In this document: positions 1-7,953 of the stretch, piece by piece | Numbering within the stretch: the first letter of the stretch is position 1 | Layout: every line of letters begins with the position of its first letter | DNA from: JBCBGF01 sp038526915 | Lineage (GTDB): Bacteria > Pseudomonadota > Alphaproteobacteria > Rhodobacterales > Rhodobacteraceae | Reading direction: 5' to 3' | Assembly (NCBI GenBank): GCA_038526915.1 | Contig: JBCBGF010000013.1 | Span: 8,470-72,469, forward strand | DNA length: 64,000 nucleotides | Made by a program: the position numbers and the translations under genes | Notes under the pieces: model-generated | Seen by the model: only the letters and a program-made list of their open reading frames with translations | What the model was told of the DNA's origin: nothing | Databases searched by the model: none

Positions 1-2
1 AC

Positions 3-377
3 AAGTGGTTCTCGCTGCAAATCGCCCGCGCCAAGCCGGACCACGCCACCGAGACCACCCGCCGCCTGACCGAGCACCCCGATTTCGACTGGAAGAACCC
101 CAACCGCTTCCGATCCGTGCTGGGCGCGCTGGCCACGAACACCGCAGGTTTCCACCACCCCTCGGGAGCGGCTTATGCGCTGGTGGCCGACTGGCTGATC
201 AAGCTCGATCCGCTGAACCCGCAGACGACCGCGCGCATGACCACGATGTTCGAGACCTGGCGGCGTTATGACGGTGACCGGCAGGGGATGATGCGCGATG
301 CCCTGAGCCGGATTGCGGCGACCCCCGGCCTCAGCCGCGACACGACCGAGATGGTGGGCCGCATTCTTGGCGACTGA
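3..377 (+). CDS. pepN: Aminopeptidase N, C-terminal fragment (cut by window edge)
   Basis: The reading frame is open from the window edge and ends at TGA 375-377, so only about 124 C-terminal residues are present. They match the helical C-terminal domain of bacterial M1 aminopeptidase N: a WF-containing helix pair, then NTAGFHHPSG, then LNPQTTARM and a WRRYDGDRQ segment, the counterpart of the KRYDAKRQ helix of E. coli PepN. The zinc site (HEXXH) lies upstream, outside the window. PepN is a cytosolic zinc peptidase that trims N-terminal residues from peptides. The next ORF overlaps its stop codon. Confidence 0.85.
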   Translation, partial: KWFSLQIARAKPDHATETTRRLTEHPDFDWKNPNRFRSVLGALATNTAGFHHPSGAAYALVADWLIKLDPLNPQTTARMTTMFETWRRYDGDRQGMMRDALSRIAATPGLSRDTTEMVGRILGD

Positions 378-795
378 GCTGGCGTTCACGCGCAACGCCC
401 GCCGGCCCGCCGCTCTGGCGATGGTGGGCGTTGCGCTGGTGATCCTTTTGGTCCTGATCTTCGCGGTCAACGCCCACCCCCTGATCGTCACCATCTTCGC
501 CCTGCTCATTGCCCCCGCCGTCTGGGATGTCTGGCGCAATGCCGATGCGACGCTGACGGTCGATGACACCGGCATCCGCTGGTCGAGCGGCCCCCGCCAG
601 GCGGGTGCGGAGTGGGAGGCGATTGATGAGGTGATCCTCGCCACCACGCTCGATTTTTCGCAACGCGCCTCGCTGCGCCTCACCGATGGCGGCCGCATGC
701 GTGTCCCGCCCGAATGCCTGCCGGGGGGCCGGGTGCTCGACGGGGTGCTCGAGGCCCGCGGCATCCGCCACCGCCGCTCGCTCTTTTCCTTCTGA
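367..795 (+). CDS. Hypothetical membrane protein with a PH-like C-terminal region
   Basis: About 142 residues if TTG 367 is the start; this would overlap the pepN stop by 11 bases. Longer and shorter starts (for example ATG 421) are possible. One long or two short hydrophobic segments (AMVGVALVILLVLIFAV and LIVTIFALLIAPAV) are followed by a soluble tail that reads like a small beta-rich PH/DUF domain (LTVDDTGIRW, ASLRLTDGGRMRVPP). I do not recognise a named family. Tight coupling to pepN suggests co-transcription. It is probably an inner-membrane protein of unknown role. Confidence 0.55.
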   Translation: MATELAFTRNARRPAALAMVGVALVILLVLIFAVNAHPLIVTIFALLIAPAVWDVWRNADATLTVDDTGIRWSSGPRQAGAEWEAIDEVILATTLDFSQRASLRLTDGGRMRVPPECLPGGRVLDGVLEARGIRHRRSLFSF

Positions 796-906
796 TCCGG
801 CCAGCTTTCGCCGAAATACCGGCCTCTCCGCCCCACCCGATGATCGGCGCGGCCATCCCTGCTAGACTGTCACCAAACCGTTGCGAAAGCCGGTTAGGTC
901 GCGCCC

Positions 907-1776
907 ATGCAAGATCGCCTCGATCCGCTGATTGCCGAGCGCGCGCCGTGGCTGTTTGAGACCACCCCTTGGGCAGGCCCGTCGCGCGCCGTTCTGACCC
1001 GCCTTCTGGGCTATGCCCGGACGGTGGCGCTGGCCCAGTACCTGCGCGACCGCCCGGCGGGTGAGATCATGGAGACGATGGGGGCGATGCTAGCCCGTGA
1101 CGTGGTGGTGCGGGGCCTCGGCCATATCCCACGCCATGGGCCCGCTCTGGTGGTGGCCAACCACCCCACGGGGATCGCCGACGGCATCATCCTGTCCCAT
1201 GTGCTGGGCGGGCTCCGGGATGATGCGTTTTTCTACGCCAATTCCGACATCCTGCGCGTGTTGCCGCAAATGGGCGATGTGATCGCGCCTGTGGAATGGC
1301 GCGCGGAGAAGCGGAGCCATGCACGCACGCGGGAAACCATGGCCTATACGCGGGCAGCGCTGGAGGCCGGGCGTCTGGGCGTGATCTTTCCATCGGGCCG
1401 CCTCGCCAAACGCCGGGGGCTGCGCCTCCACGAACGCCCGTGGATGGCCTCTGCCGCGATGATCGCGCGCAAATTCGACGTGCCGGTGATCCCCGTCAAC
1501 ATCCGCGCCCGGAACTCGGCGCTCTTCTACCTCTTTGACCTGATCCACCCCACATTGCGCGACATCACCCTGTTCCACGAGACGCTGAATAAATCCCGCC
1601 AACCCTTCCGCCTGACTGTAGGCGAACCGATCTCCCCCCGCGCCCTGCCCGCGCGCTCCGAGGATGGCATCGCCATGCTCCGCCGCGCCACGCTTGCGCT
1701 GGGTGGTCGCCACGCGCCCACCGTCTCACTCGTCGACAGCACGCGCCGCCCGCTCTGGTCGCGGCTTACCTCGTAG
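907..1776 (+). CDS. PlsC-type lysophospholipid acyltransferase family protein
   Basis: 289 residues. The LPLAT/PlsC domain spans roughly residues 60-260. Motif I is visible as ANHPTGIADG (catalytic His and Asp, here HX5D rather than the usual HX4D), and motif III as FPSGRLAKRRG, the counterpart of FPEG. These enzymes move an acyl chain from acyl-ACP or acyl-CoA to a lysophospholipid or related acceptor at the inner membrane. The substrate is not determined: the variant motif I separates it from canonical PlsC, and an ornithine-lipid or hydroxy-acyl acceptor is possible. The gene faces a lytic transglycosylase gene, with a repeat element between their 3' ends. Confidence 0.75.
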   Translation: MQDRLDPLIAERAPWLFETTPWAGPSRAVLTRLLGYARTVALAQYLRDRPAGEIMETMGAMLARDVVVRGLGHIPRHGPALVVANHPTGIADGIILSHVLGGLRDDAFFYANSDILRVLPQMGDVIAPVEWRAEKRSHARTRETMAYTRAALEAGRLGVIFPSGRLAKRRGLRLHERPWMASAAMIARKFDVPVIPVNIRARNSALFYLFDLIHPTLRDITLFHETLNKSRQPFRLTVGEPISPRALPARSEDGIAMLRRATLALGGRHAPTVSLVDSTRRPLWSRLTS

Positions 1777-1843
1777 CTCTTTGGTCGAGAAATATCCCGG
1801 GGGGCGTCCCGGACCGGGTCCGGGACGTGGGGGCAGAGCCCCC
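1777..1843. repeat. Intergenic structured repeat, family B copy 1
   Basis: The element begins CTTTGG, contains AATATCCCGGGGG (1791-1803), then a 9-bp stem (1805-1813 with 1819-1827), and ends in a GGGGGC-AGA-GCCCCC hairpin. It lies between the convergent 3' ends of the acyltransferase gene and the transglycosylase gene. Three more copies are near 19.6, 29.97 and 33.25 kb. It may act as a terminator or a stable 3' UTR structure. Confidence 0.8.
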
Positions 1844-2487
1844 TACCCCTGACAATAGGGCTGCGCCCGCGTAAAGGCCCGCATCTCCTCCCGCTTGGCC
1901 TCTTGGACAAACGGCCCCCAATCGGCGGCCACGCCACCGCCGCCCCGGCTGATCACGCCGTCGCGGGGCACAGTCACGCCCATGATCCGGATCGCGCAGC
2001 GCAGGTTGGCGGGGCCGTCCTTTAGCTCTTCGGCGCTGGTGGCCTGGCAGCCATAGCCCCGCGCGGTGGCCGGTGAGATCTGCAACAGCCCGTGCCAGCG
2101 CCCTTCCCCGCCTGACACATCCTCGCGCCAGGTGCTCTCGTGTTTGGCCAGCGAGGACAAAAGCCCCACCCAGAACGCCTTGCGCTGGGTCCGGTCGGCC
2201 TCGGGGAAAGCGGGACACCAGGCGGTGGCGTCGGCGGGCACGATGTCGACCAGGGGCGCACCGGGCCCTGAAAGCGCGCTGAGCGCGGCGCGGGTCCAGT
2301 CATCGCCGTCGTCTTTATGGTCCCAGCGCGCGGGCGGCAGGGCGGTCTCAGACACGAAATTCATCGGTTGCGGTACGGGGGCCGTCACCTCCACCGGCGC
2401 GGGTTTGGAACAGGCGGCAAGGGCCAGAAGGACAGTGGCGGCGGTCAGACGCGGTGCGGAAAAGGCCAAGGCGGATGGATCCCTCAT
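1843..2487 (-). CDS. Lipoprotein with lytic transglycosylase (SLT)-like domain
   Basis: 214 residues from ATG 2487, preceded by a GGGGGCG ribosome-binding stretch; an in-frame TTG three bases upstream is less likely. The N-terminus is a lipoprotein signal ending in LLALAAC, so the lipidated Cys is about residue 26. The C-terminal half looks like a transglycosylase SLT fold: LAKHESTW holds the presumed catalytic Glu, followed by GLLQISPATARGYGC, the family's GLMQ-ISPxTA region. Such enzymes cleave the MurNAc-GlcNAc bond of peptidoglycan at the outer membrane. Four or more Cys residues in the domain suggest a disulfide-stabilised variant. Confidence 0.75.
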   Translation of the reverse strand: MRDPSALAFSAPRLTAATVLLALAACSKPAPVEVTAPVPQPMNFVSETALPPARWDHKDDGDDWTRAALSALSGPGAPLVDIVPADATAWCPAFPEADRTQRKAFWVGLLSSLAKHESTWREDVSGGEGRWHGLLQISPATARGYGCQATSAEELKDGPANLRCAIRIMGVTVPRDGVISRGGGGVAADWGPFVQEAKREEMRAFTRAQPYCQG

Positions 2488-2601
2488 CAACGCCCCCGCT
2501 GCCAGTCATAGCCAAAATCGGGCGCGAAAATCAACCCGGATCGGCCTTGTCGGCCCTTAGGCGCTGGCTTAGAACCCAGACGTCTGAGACGAGGATGCGT
2601 G

Positions 2602-4113
2602 ATGCTGGATCTGACCTTTGAAGCCCCGAAACCCAAAGTAATTCAAGGCGCTGCCCAGGATTGGGAGCTTGTGATCGGGCTGGAAGTGCATGCCCAGGTT
2701 TCCTCAAATGCAAAGCTTTTTTCCGGTGCCTCTACCGCGTTCGGGGCGGAACCCAATGCCAATGTCGCCTTCGTCGACGCCGCGATGCCCGGGATGCTGC
2801 CCGTGATCAACGAGTTCTGCGTGGCGCAAGCCGTGCGCACCGGGCTGGGGCTGAAGGCGGAGATCAACCTGACGAGCGCCTTTGACCGCAAGAACTACTT
2901 CTACCCCGACCTGCCGCAGGGCTATCAGATCAGCCAGCTCTATCACCCCATCGTCGGCGAAGGCGAAGTGCTGGTGGAGATGGAACCCGGTGTGGCGCGT
3001 CTGGTGCGGATCGAGCGTATTCACCTCGAACAGGACGCAGGCAAGTCGATCCATGACATGGATCCGCATATGTCTTTCGTCGATCTCAACCGCACCGGTG
3101 TGGCGCTGATGGAGATCGTCAGCCGCCCCGATATCCGCGGGCCCGAGGAAGCGGCGGCCTATGTGGGCAAGCTGCGCCAGATCCTGCGCTATCTGGGCAC
3201 CTGCGATGGCAATATGCAGAACGGCAACCTGCGCGCGGATGTGAATGTCTCGATCTGCAAGCCCGGTGATTACGAGAAGTATCAGGAAACACAGGATTTC
3301 TCGCATCTGGGCACGCGGTGCGAGATAAAGAACATGAACTCCATGCGGTTCATCCAGGCTGCGATTGACTATGAAGCCCGCCGCCAGATCAAGATCGTCG
3401 AGGGCGGCGGCACGGTGGATCAGGAGACCCGGCTCTATGACCCCGACAAGGGCGAGACGCGGTCGATGCGGTCGAAGGAAGAGGCGCATGATTACCGCTA
3501 CTTCCCCTGCCCTGACCTGTTGCCCTTGGAGATCGAACAGGCCTGGGTCGATGACATCGCGGCCTCGCTGCCCGAGCTGCCAGATGAGAAGAAGGCGCGG
3601 TTCATCGGGGATTTCGGGATCACCGATTACGATGCGAGCGTTTTGACGGCGGAGGCCGAGAATGCGGCGTTTTTTGAGGAAGTGGCCGCGGGGCGCGACG
3701 GCAAGCTGGCCGCGAACTGGGTGATCAATGAGCTGTTTGGCCGGCTGAAGAAGGAAGACCACGACATCACGGAAAGCCCGGTGAGTGCGGCGCAACTGGG
3801 CCAGATCATCGACCTGATCGCGTCCGACACGATCTCGGGCAAGATCGCCAAGGACGTGTTCGAGATCGCCTATACCACGGGCCGCGACCCCGAAGAGATC
3901 GTTGAGACCGAGGGTATGAAGCAGGTGACCGATACCGGCGCCATCGAGGCGGCGGTGGATCAGATCATCGCAGACAACCCGGCGCAGGTGGAGAAGGCGA
4001 AGGTGAACCCCAAGCTCGCGGGCTGGTTCGTGGGCCAGGTGATGAAGGCCACGGGCGGGAAGGCGAACCCGAAGGCGGTGAATGAGATTGTGGGGAAGAA
4101 GTTGGGGGTTTGA
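2602..4113 (+). CDS. gatB: Asp-tRNA(Asn)/Glu-tRNA(Gln) amidotransferase subunit B
   Basis: 503 residues from ATG 2602; a GTG directly before it is the alternative start. Family landmarks are WELVIGLEVHAQV near the N-terminus, the MPGMLPVIN segment, DRKNYFYPDLPQGYQISQ, GNLRADVNVSI, and a C-terminal YqeY-like helical domain ending VNEIVGKKL. GatB binds the misacylated tRNA and phosphorylates the Glu or Asp side chain for amidation by GatA, in the cytosolic GatCAB complex. gatA and gatC are not adjacent, which is common in alphaproteobacteria. Length is normal. Confidence 0.97.
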   Translation: MLDLTFEAPKPKVIQGAAQDWELVIGLEVHAQVSSNAKLFSGASTAFGAEPNANVAFVDAAMPGMLPVINEFCVAQAVRTGLGLKAEINLTSAFDRKNYFYPDLPQGYQISQLYHPIVGEGEVLVEMEPGVARLVRIERIHLEQDAGKSIHDMDPHMSFVDLNRTGVALMEIVSRPDIRGPEEAAAYVGKLRQILRYLGTCDGNMQNGNLRADVNVSICKPGDYEKYQETQDFSHLGTRCEIKNMNSMRFIQAAIDYEARRQIKIVEGGGTVDQETRLYDPDKGETRSMRSKEEAHDYRYFPCPDLLPLEIEQAWVDDIAASLPELPDEKKARFIGDFGITDYDASVLTAEAENAAFFEEVAAGRDGKLAANWVINELFGRLKKEDHDITESPVSAAQLGQIIDLIASDTISGKIAKDVFEIAYTTGRDPEEIVETEGMKQVTDTGAIEAAVDQIIADNPAQVEKAKVNPKLAGWFVGQVMKATGGKANPKAVNEIVGKKLGV

Positions 4114-4138
4114 GGGGCGGCGCTGTGGCGGCCCCTCA
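4111..4138 (+). terminator. Candidate hairpin terminator after gatB
   Basis: TGAGGGGC (4111-4118, including the gatB stop) pairs exactly with GCCCCTCA (4131-4138) across a 12-base loop. There is no clear T-run on either side. It sits between the convergent ends of gatB and the small minus-strand gene, so it could serve both directions. Confidence 0.45.
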
Positions 4139-4144
4139 CAATGC

Positions 4145-4312
4145 TCAGTGGTTTTGCGCGACCATGGCGATGTAGAGGCCGGTTGCGATTTGTGCGACGG
4201 TATCTTTGTCGATGACACCGAAGCAACCGCACCCATAGGCAAGTGCCAGAGCAGCATATGTGGTTCGATGTCGCCAGAGAGTCTTGGCGACGGTTTTGAT
4301 CCAAGTCTTCAT
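4145..4312 (-). CDS. Small 55-residue protein, possibly membrane-associated
   Basis: Reading the minus strand from ATG 4312 gives 55 residues, starting MKTWIKTVAKTLWRHRTTYA and ending IAMVAQNH. The gene is supported by an AGGAG ribosome-binding site nine bases before the ATG, a basic N-terminus, and a moderately hydrophobic rest with AALALAYGCGCFG and a second hydrophobic stretch, TVAQIATGLYIAMVA. Its stop lies just before the hairpin that follows gatB. The layout resembles small membrane or holin-like peptides, but I recognise no family. It diverges from the HTH-repeat gene, with a 12-bp palindrome in between. Confidence 0.55.
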   Translation of the reverse strand: MKTWIKTVAKTLWRHRTTYAALALAYGCGCFGVIDKDTVAQIATGLYIAMVAQNH

Positions 4313-4365
4313 TGGTCCACTCCTGCGGATTGAGGGAGTGGGGCCCCGCCGAGGGGCTACCTCGA

Positions 4366-4377
4366 CATCACGTGATG
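4366..4377. promoter_or_regulatory. Perfect 12-bp palindrome, candidate operator
   Basis: CATCACGTGATG is its own reverse complement. It lies between the divergent small protein gene and the HTH-repeat regulator gene (starts 4312 and 4466), where an autoregulated HTH protein of the XRE type would be expected to bind. No binding evidence exists beyond position and symmetry. Confidence 0.4.
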
Positions 4378-4465
4378 GGGTTAATATGATGGCAGAACAG
4401 AGGTTTAGCGATTAGCCGGAAGTTGCCGGCACGCGTTGTGCCGAATTGATTGGAGTTGTCTAAAG

Positions 4466-6199
4466 TTGTTCGATTACATCGCCTTCGGTGCGTTGATCCG
4501 CCGGAAACGCGGTGAGATGGGACTCACGCAACCGGCGCTGGCCAAACGTGTGTTCGGAAAGGCCGAACGCAAGGCTGACATTTCCCGGTTTGAAGCGGGG
4601 AAGAAGAAACCGCAAGAAGACACGGTGCAGAAGCTGTGCCTGCATCTGGACATCTCCGATGCTGAGATAGAGCCAATCCGTAAGGCGCGGCCTCTCTCGG
4701 AGACTTTGGGCGAAATCCCGACCCTCAGCCGCGAAGAGTTGCAGAACCTTGCCTCACGGTTCGGGATCGAAGACCCGTTTGACGCCCCAGATGGCGAATT
4801 GCGGCGGCAACTGACGCTGAAGGCAGATGAATACCGCGACCTGAAGAAGCAGGTCGATTCCATCGACCCCAAGATGCAGCGGCTGTCGAACCTCAAAGCC
4901 GCCGCGCAGGACGCGCTGGCGCGAGGCGATTTTGATGAGGTGGACGAGGTGCTGGAGAGCGTCCACGAGGTTGAGCTGGAGGAAGCGGCGCGAACGGCGG
5001 AGTTGCGGGCGGAGACGATGCTGCTGCGCGGACGGGTGGAGGAGGCGTATCGGATCCTGTCGGCGACGGCGGATAGTTTTGCGAGTGTGGATCCGTTGGA
5101 ACCGGCGCGGCGAAGGATATTGAAGTATTGGCACACTCTCAGAGACCACGGCCTGCGCTATGGCGGCGAAGCTACGGTGCGAAGCCGAGAATTTCTTGAA
5201 CCAATCTTAACGAGCGGTCTGAGAAACCAAGACCGTTGGCTATGGGCCGCTGGGCAGAACGCGCTGGCTATTTCATTCCGCGAACAAGGCACCCGCACCG
5301 CAGGCGAAGACGGCGCAGAACTCCTGGCCCAGGCCGTAGCCGCCTATCGCTACGCCCTGCGCGTTTATTCTGAGAGCGCGCTTCCGATGGAATGGGCGAT
5401 GACGCAAAACAACATCGGCACCGCGCTTGCCAATCAGGGCATGCGCACGGTGGGCGAAAACGCTGCCGCGCTCCTGGCCCAGGCCATCGCCGCCTTTCGC
5501 GCCGCGCTGCGCGTTTACACCGAGGACGCGCATCCGATGGAATGGGCAACGACGCAAAACAACCTCGGAAACGCCCTCCGCAACCAAGGCACCCGCGCCG
5601 CAGCCGAAGACTCCGTCGCGCCTTTTGCCATGGCCGTCGCCGCCTATCGCGCCGCGTTGCGTGTCTACAGCAAGGACCGGCATCCTATGGACTGGGCGAT
5701 GACGCAAAACAACCTTGGCACCGCACTTCAGAACCAAAGCACCCGCACCGCGGGCGAAGACGAAGCAGCACTCCTCGCCCAAGCCGTCGCCGCCTATCGC
5801 GCCGCGCTGTGCGTCTACTCTGCGGACGCGCATCCGGTGCAATGGGCGATAACGCAAAACAACCTCGGCGCCGCGCTCTTCGGCCAAGGTAAGTGCACTC
5901 CTGGCGAAGACGGTGCACCGCTCTTCGCCGAGGCCGTCAATGCCTATCGCGTCGCGTTGCGGGTCCGCACCGCGGACGCGCAGCCGGTGCAATGGGCGAT
6001 GACGCAAGAAAACCTCGCCTTAGCGCATGAGGCAATTGCCTACCGCCCCACCACAACCGATCCGCGCTTGCCCTTGGAAACCGCCCTCGCCCACGCGGAA
6101 GCCGCGCTCAAAGTCTTCGACCCAGAACACATGAGCTACAACCACACCAAAGCCACAACCCTCCGCGACCGCATCCAGGCCCGCCTCGACGCCCTCTAA
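4466..6199 (+). CDS. XRE-type HTH protein with five tandem 50-residue TPR-like repeats
   Basis: 577 residues from TTG 4466, chosen because GGAG sits ten bases upstream; TTG 4436 would add ten residues. Residues 1-60 form a Cro/C1-type HTH (IRRKRGEMGLTQPALAKRVF, then ISRFEAGKKKPQEDTVQKL). A charged, probably coiled-coil section (about 85-150) and degenerate TPR-like helices follow. Residues 274-523 are five consecutive 50-residue repeats, each with an A-AYR-ALRVY helix and a WA-TQNN helix. In other bacteria this repeat type occurs in large TPR proteins, some tied to conflict systems. Here it is joined to a DNA-binding domain, so a ligand- or peptide-sensing regulator is plausible. Target and signal are unknown. 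Confidence 0.8.
   Translation: MFDYIAFGALIRRKRGEMGLTQPALAKRVFGKAERKADISRFEAGKKKPQEDTVQKLCLHLDISDAEIEPIRKARPLSETLGEIPTLSREELQNLASRFGIEDPFDAPDGELRRQLTLKADEYRDLKKQVDSIDPKMQRLSNLKAAAQDALARGDFDEVDEVLESVHEVELEEAARTAELRAETMLLRGRVEEAYRILSATADSFASVDPLEPARRRILKYWHTLRDHGLRYGGEATVRSREFLEPILTSGLRNQDRWLWAAGQNALAISFREQGTRTAGEDGAELLAQAVAAYRYALRVYSESALPMEWAMTQNNIGTALANQGMRTVGENAAALLAQAIAAFRAALRVYTEDAHPMEWATTQNNLGNALRNQGTRAAAEDSVAPFAMAVAAYRAALRVYSKDRHPMDWAMTQNNLGTALQNQSTRTAGEDEAALLAQAVAAYRAALCVYSADAHPVQWAITQNNLGAALFGQGKCTPGEDGAPLFAEAVNAYRVALRVRTADAQPVQWAMTQENLALAHEAIAYRPTTTDPRLPLETALAHAEAALKVFDPEHMSYNHTKATTLRDRIQARLDAL
5285..6034 (+). repeat. Five tandem 150-bp coding repeats
   Basis: Units start at 5285, 5435, 5585, 5735 and 5885, each exactly 50 codons. 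The DNA is strongly conserved between units, for example GCGATGACGCAAAACAAC and GTCGCCGCCTATCGC. The last unit is the most diverged. This similarity suggests recent duplication or gene conversion within the gene and a potential to change repeat number. Confidence 0.9.
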
Positions 6200-6369
6200 C
6201 CCCGCCCCATTATCCCCAATCCCGCAACAACCCCACTCCCACGCCGCCTCCACTTTCCAAAACCCAACCCAATCCGCCCCAATCCCGCCCGCTTCTGCAC
6301 CTTTTCTTGCCTGAATCGCACAATCGCCCCTATCCAATCCCCGTAGTGAGTGGGTGGGAGTAGCGAGTA

Positions 6370-6825
6370 ATGCTCAAGTACGAGTACAAAGTCGTGCCTG
6401 CGCCGAAGGAGTGTTTGTCCCGGCGCAATATCGGCGAAGCGGATGATCCAGTGGTTGCGACGCTGGAGACGATCATGAACGACCTCGGCGTGGCCGGGTG
6501 GGAATTTGTGCGCAGCGAGGCTGTGTCCATGCGCCCCGCCGGTATTCTGGGTCGTGGGCGGTCGGTGTCGCAGGACGTCTGGATCTTCCGGCGGTCTCGG
6601 GAACCCCTGGGGGCGGGGTTGCCGACGGTCGAGGAAGACATCGCGCGCACCAAGCGGCGCAAGTCGACGCGGCCGGAGCTGATTGCGTTGGCCAAGGAGG
6701 GGCGGCGCAAGGTGATCCCGATGATGGCGGATGATCCCACGCAGCCCGCGCCAAAGAAGATCACGCCCAACCGGCCCGGTGAGGCGATCGAGATGCCGTC
6801 GCCGCAAGCTACCGCGGCGGAGTAG
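6370..6825 (+). CDS. DUF4177-domain protein
   Basis: 151 residues. The N-terminal half carries DUF4177 features: an initial YEYKVVPAP strand, a central helix, and LGVAGWEFVRSEAV ending in a strand with DVWIFRRSR. The C-terminal half is basic and low in predicted structure (ARTKRRKSTRP, then a Pro-rich tail). DUF4177 proteins are small cytosolic proteins of unknown function. It lies 170 bases downstream of the HTH-repeat gene on the same strand, possibly as a separate unit. The gap contains C-rich DNA without a clear element. Confidence 0.75.
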   Translation: MLKYEYKVVPAPKECLSRRNIGEADDPVVATLETIMNDLGVAGWEFVRSEAVSMRPAGILGRGRSVSQDVWIFRRSREPLGAGLPTVEEDIARTKRRKSTRPELIALAKEGRRKVIPMMADDPTQPAPKKITPNRPGEAIEMPSPQATAAE

Positions 6826-6876
6826 GCTAGAGGGTCGTGCAGCGCTTAAGGGGAACGTTGCATGGGTGGGGCGGGA

Positions 6877-7134
6877 TCACGCGCTGATCTTCAGCGCCAA
6901 AGCGTGGATCCGCCCCACGATATCCGGGCCCAGCGCGGTGTGGACCGCGCGGTGGCGTTCGATCCGTGACATGGGCCCAAAGGCGGGCGCATTTATCGTG
7001 ATGCGCCAATGGCTTTCGCCGCCTTCCTGATAGCCGGCGTGGCCACGATGCGCCTCACTTTCATCGACAATACTCAGCTCGGTCGGCGCAAACGCGGCTT
7101 CCAGCCGGGCGCGCATTTCATCGGCAATCGCCAT
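6877..7134 (-). CDS. bolA: BolA family protein
   Basis: 85 residues from ATG 7134, with an AAGGGGGG stretch at suitable distance; GTG 7146 is an alternative. The BolA fold is recognisable: an N-terminal helix (ADEMRARLEAAF), the VDESEAHRGH segment with a conserved His, FGPMSRIERHRAVHTAL, and a C-terminal IHALALKIS helix. BolA proteins partner with monothiol glutaredoxins, bind Fe-S clusters, and affect morphology and stress responses. It diverges from the J-domain gene. Confidence 0.9.
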   Translation of the reverse strand: MAIADEMRARLEAAFAPTELSIVDESEAHRGHAGYQEGGESHWRITINAPAFGPMSRIERHRAVHTALGPDIVGRIHALALKISA

Positions 7135-7208
7135 TTTTCGAGCCACCCCCCTTCAATCCTGCGCCCGAGACACTAAACTCTCACGTCCGAGTCGAAAAGG
7201 TGCAGGCC

Positions 7209-7835
7209 ATGACCAAAGACGACCCGTTCGGGTTCGATATCCGCGTCTCCTCCGACAAGAAGAAACGCCAGCGCACGAAGCGGGGCATGTCGGGCGCCTT
7301 TGAGACATCGAAACGCCAGTGCGATTACCCCGGATGCACCTTGCCGGGCCAGTACCGGGCGCCGAAATCACCGGATTCGCTCGATGACTATTACTGGTTC
7401 TGCAAGGACCATGTGCGCGAATACAATCTGAAATGGAACTTCTTCGACGGCTCGACCGAGGAAGAGTTCGAGGCGCAGATGGACAAGGACCGGGTTTGGG
7501 ACCGGCCCACCAAACCATTTGCGCAACAAGGGGAGGAAGCGCGGGCCTGGTCACGGCTGGGCGTGGACGATCCCCATCAGATACTGGGCGCGAACGCCAC
7601 CCGCAATCCGGGTAAGAGCGTCACCGGCACCCGCCGCCTGCCGCCCACGGAACGGCGCGCAATTGATATTTTGGAGGCCAAGGATCACTGGACCAAGGCC
7701 GAAATTCGCAAGCAGTACAAAAGCTTGGTCAAGGATCTGCATCCCGACATGAACGGTGGCGCGCGCGAGGATGAGGACCGCCTGCAAGAGGTCGTCTGGG
7801 CCTGGGATCAGATCAAGGACAGCCGGAATTTCTGA
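7209..7835 (+). CDS. J-domain (DnaJ-like) protein with N-terminal Cys-containing region
   Basis: 208 residues from ATG 7209. The C-terminal 70 residues are a J domain: TKAEIRKQYKSLVKDLHPD with the HPD triad at residues 178-180, then a helix ending IKDSRNF. The N-terminal half is basic and contains CDYPGCTLPGQYRAPK and WFCKDH, three Cys plus His residues that could bind a metal. J proteins stimulate DnaK-type ATPases; the N-terminus probably chooses the client. It is divergent from bolA. I remember this pairing near cobS/cobT in other Rhodobacterales, and the same chromosomal neighbourhood is found here. Confidence 0.88.
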   Translation: MTKDDPFGFDIRVSSDKKKRQRTKRGMSGAFETSKRQCDYPGCTLPGQYRAPKSPDSLDDYYWFCKDHVREYNLKWNFFDGSTEEEFEAQMDKDRVWDRPTKPFAQQGEEARAWSRLGVDDPHQILGANATRNPGKSVTGTRRLPPTERRAIDILEAKDHWTKAEIRKQYKSLVKDLHPDMNGGAREDEDRLQEVVWAWDQIKDSRNF

Positions 7836-7953
7836 CGCATCCGCGCCCAAAGCGTCTACAATTCGATCGAACCCGCGCAGGATCGCCTGGCGTTAACATG
7901 CTCCCAACCCCGATGCGCTAGTCGGGACCCACTTTTTGCGTGGGAGTGGATGT

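Noticed and set aside
2704..4257. 517-residue open frame antisense to gatB
   Set aside because: It mirrors the codon bias of gatB (His/Leu/Arg-rich shadow) and has no family features.
5285..6034. Tandem repeats considered as a CRISPR array
   Set aside because: The 150-bp units are in-frame coding repeats with no spacers; they encode TPR-like helices.
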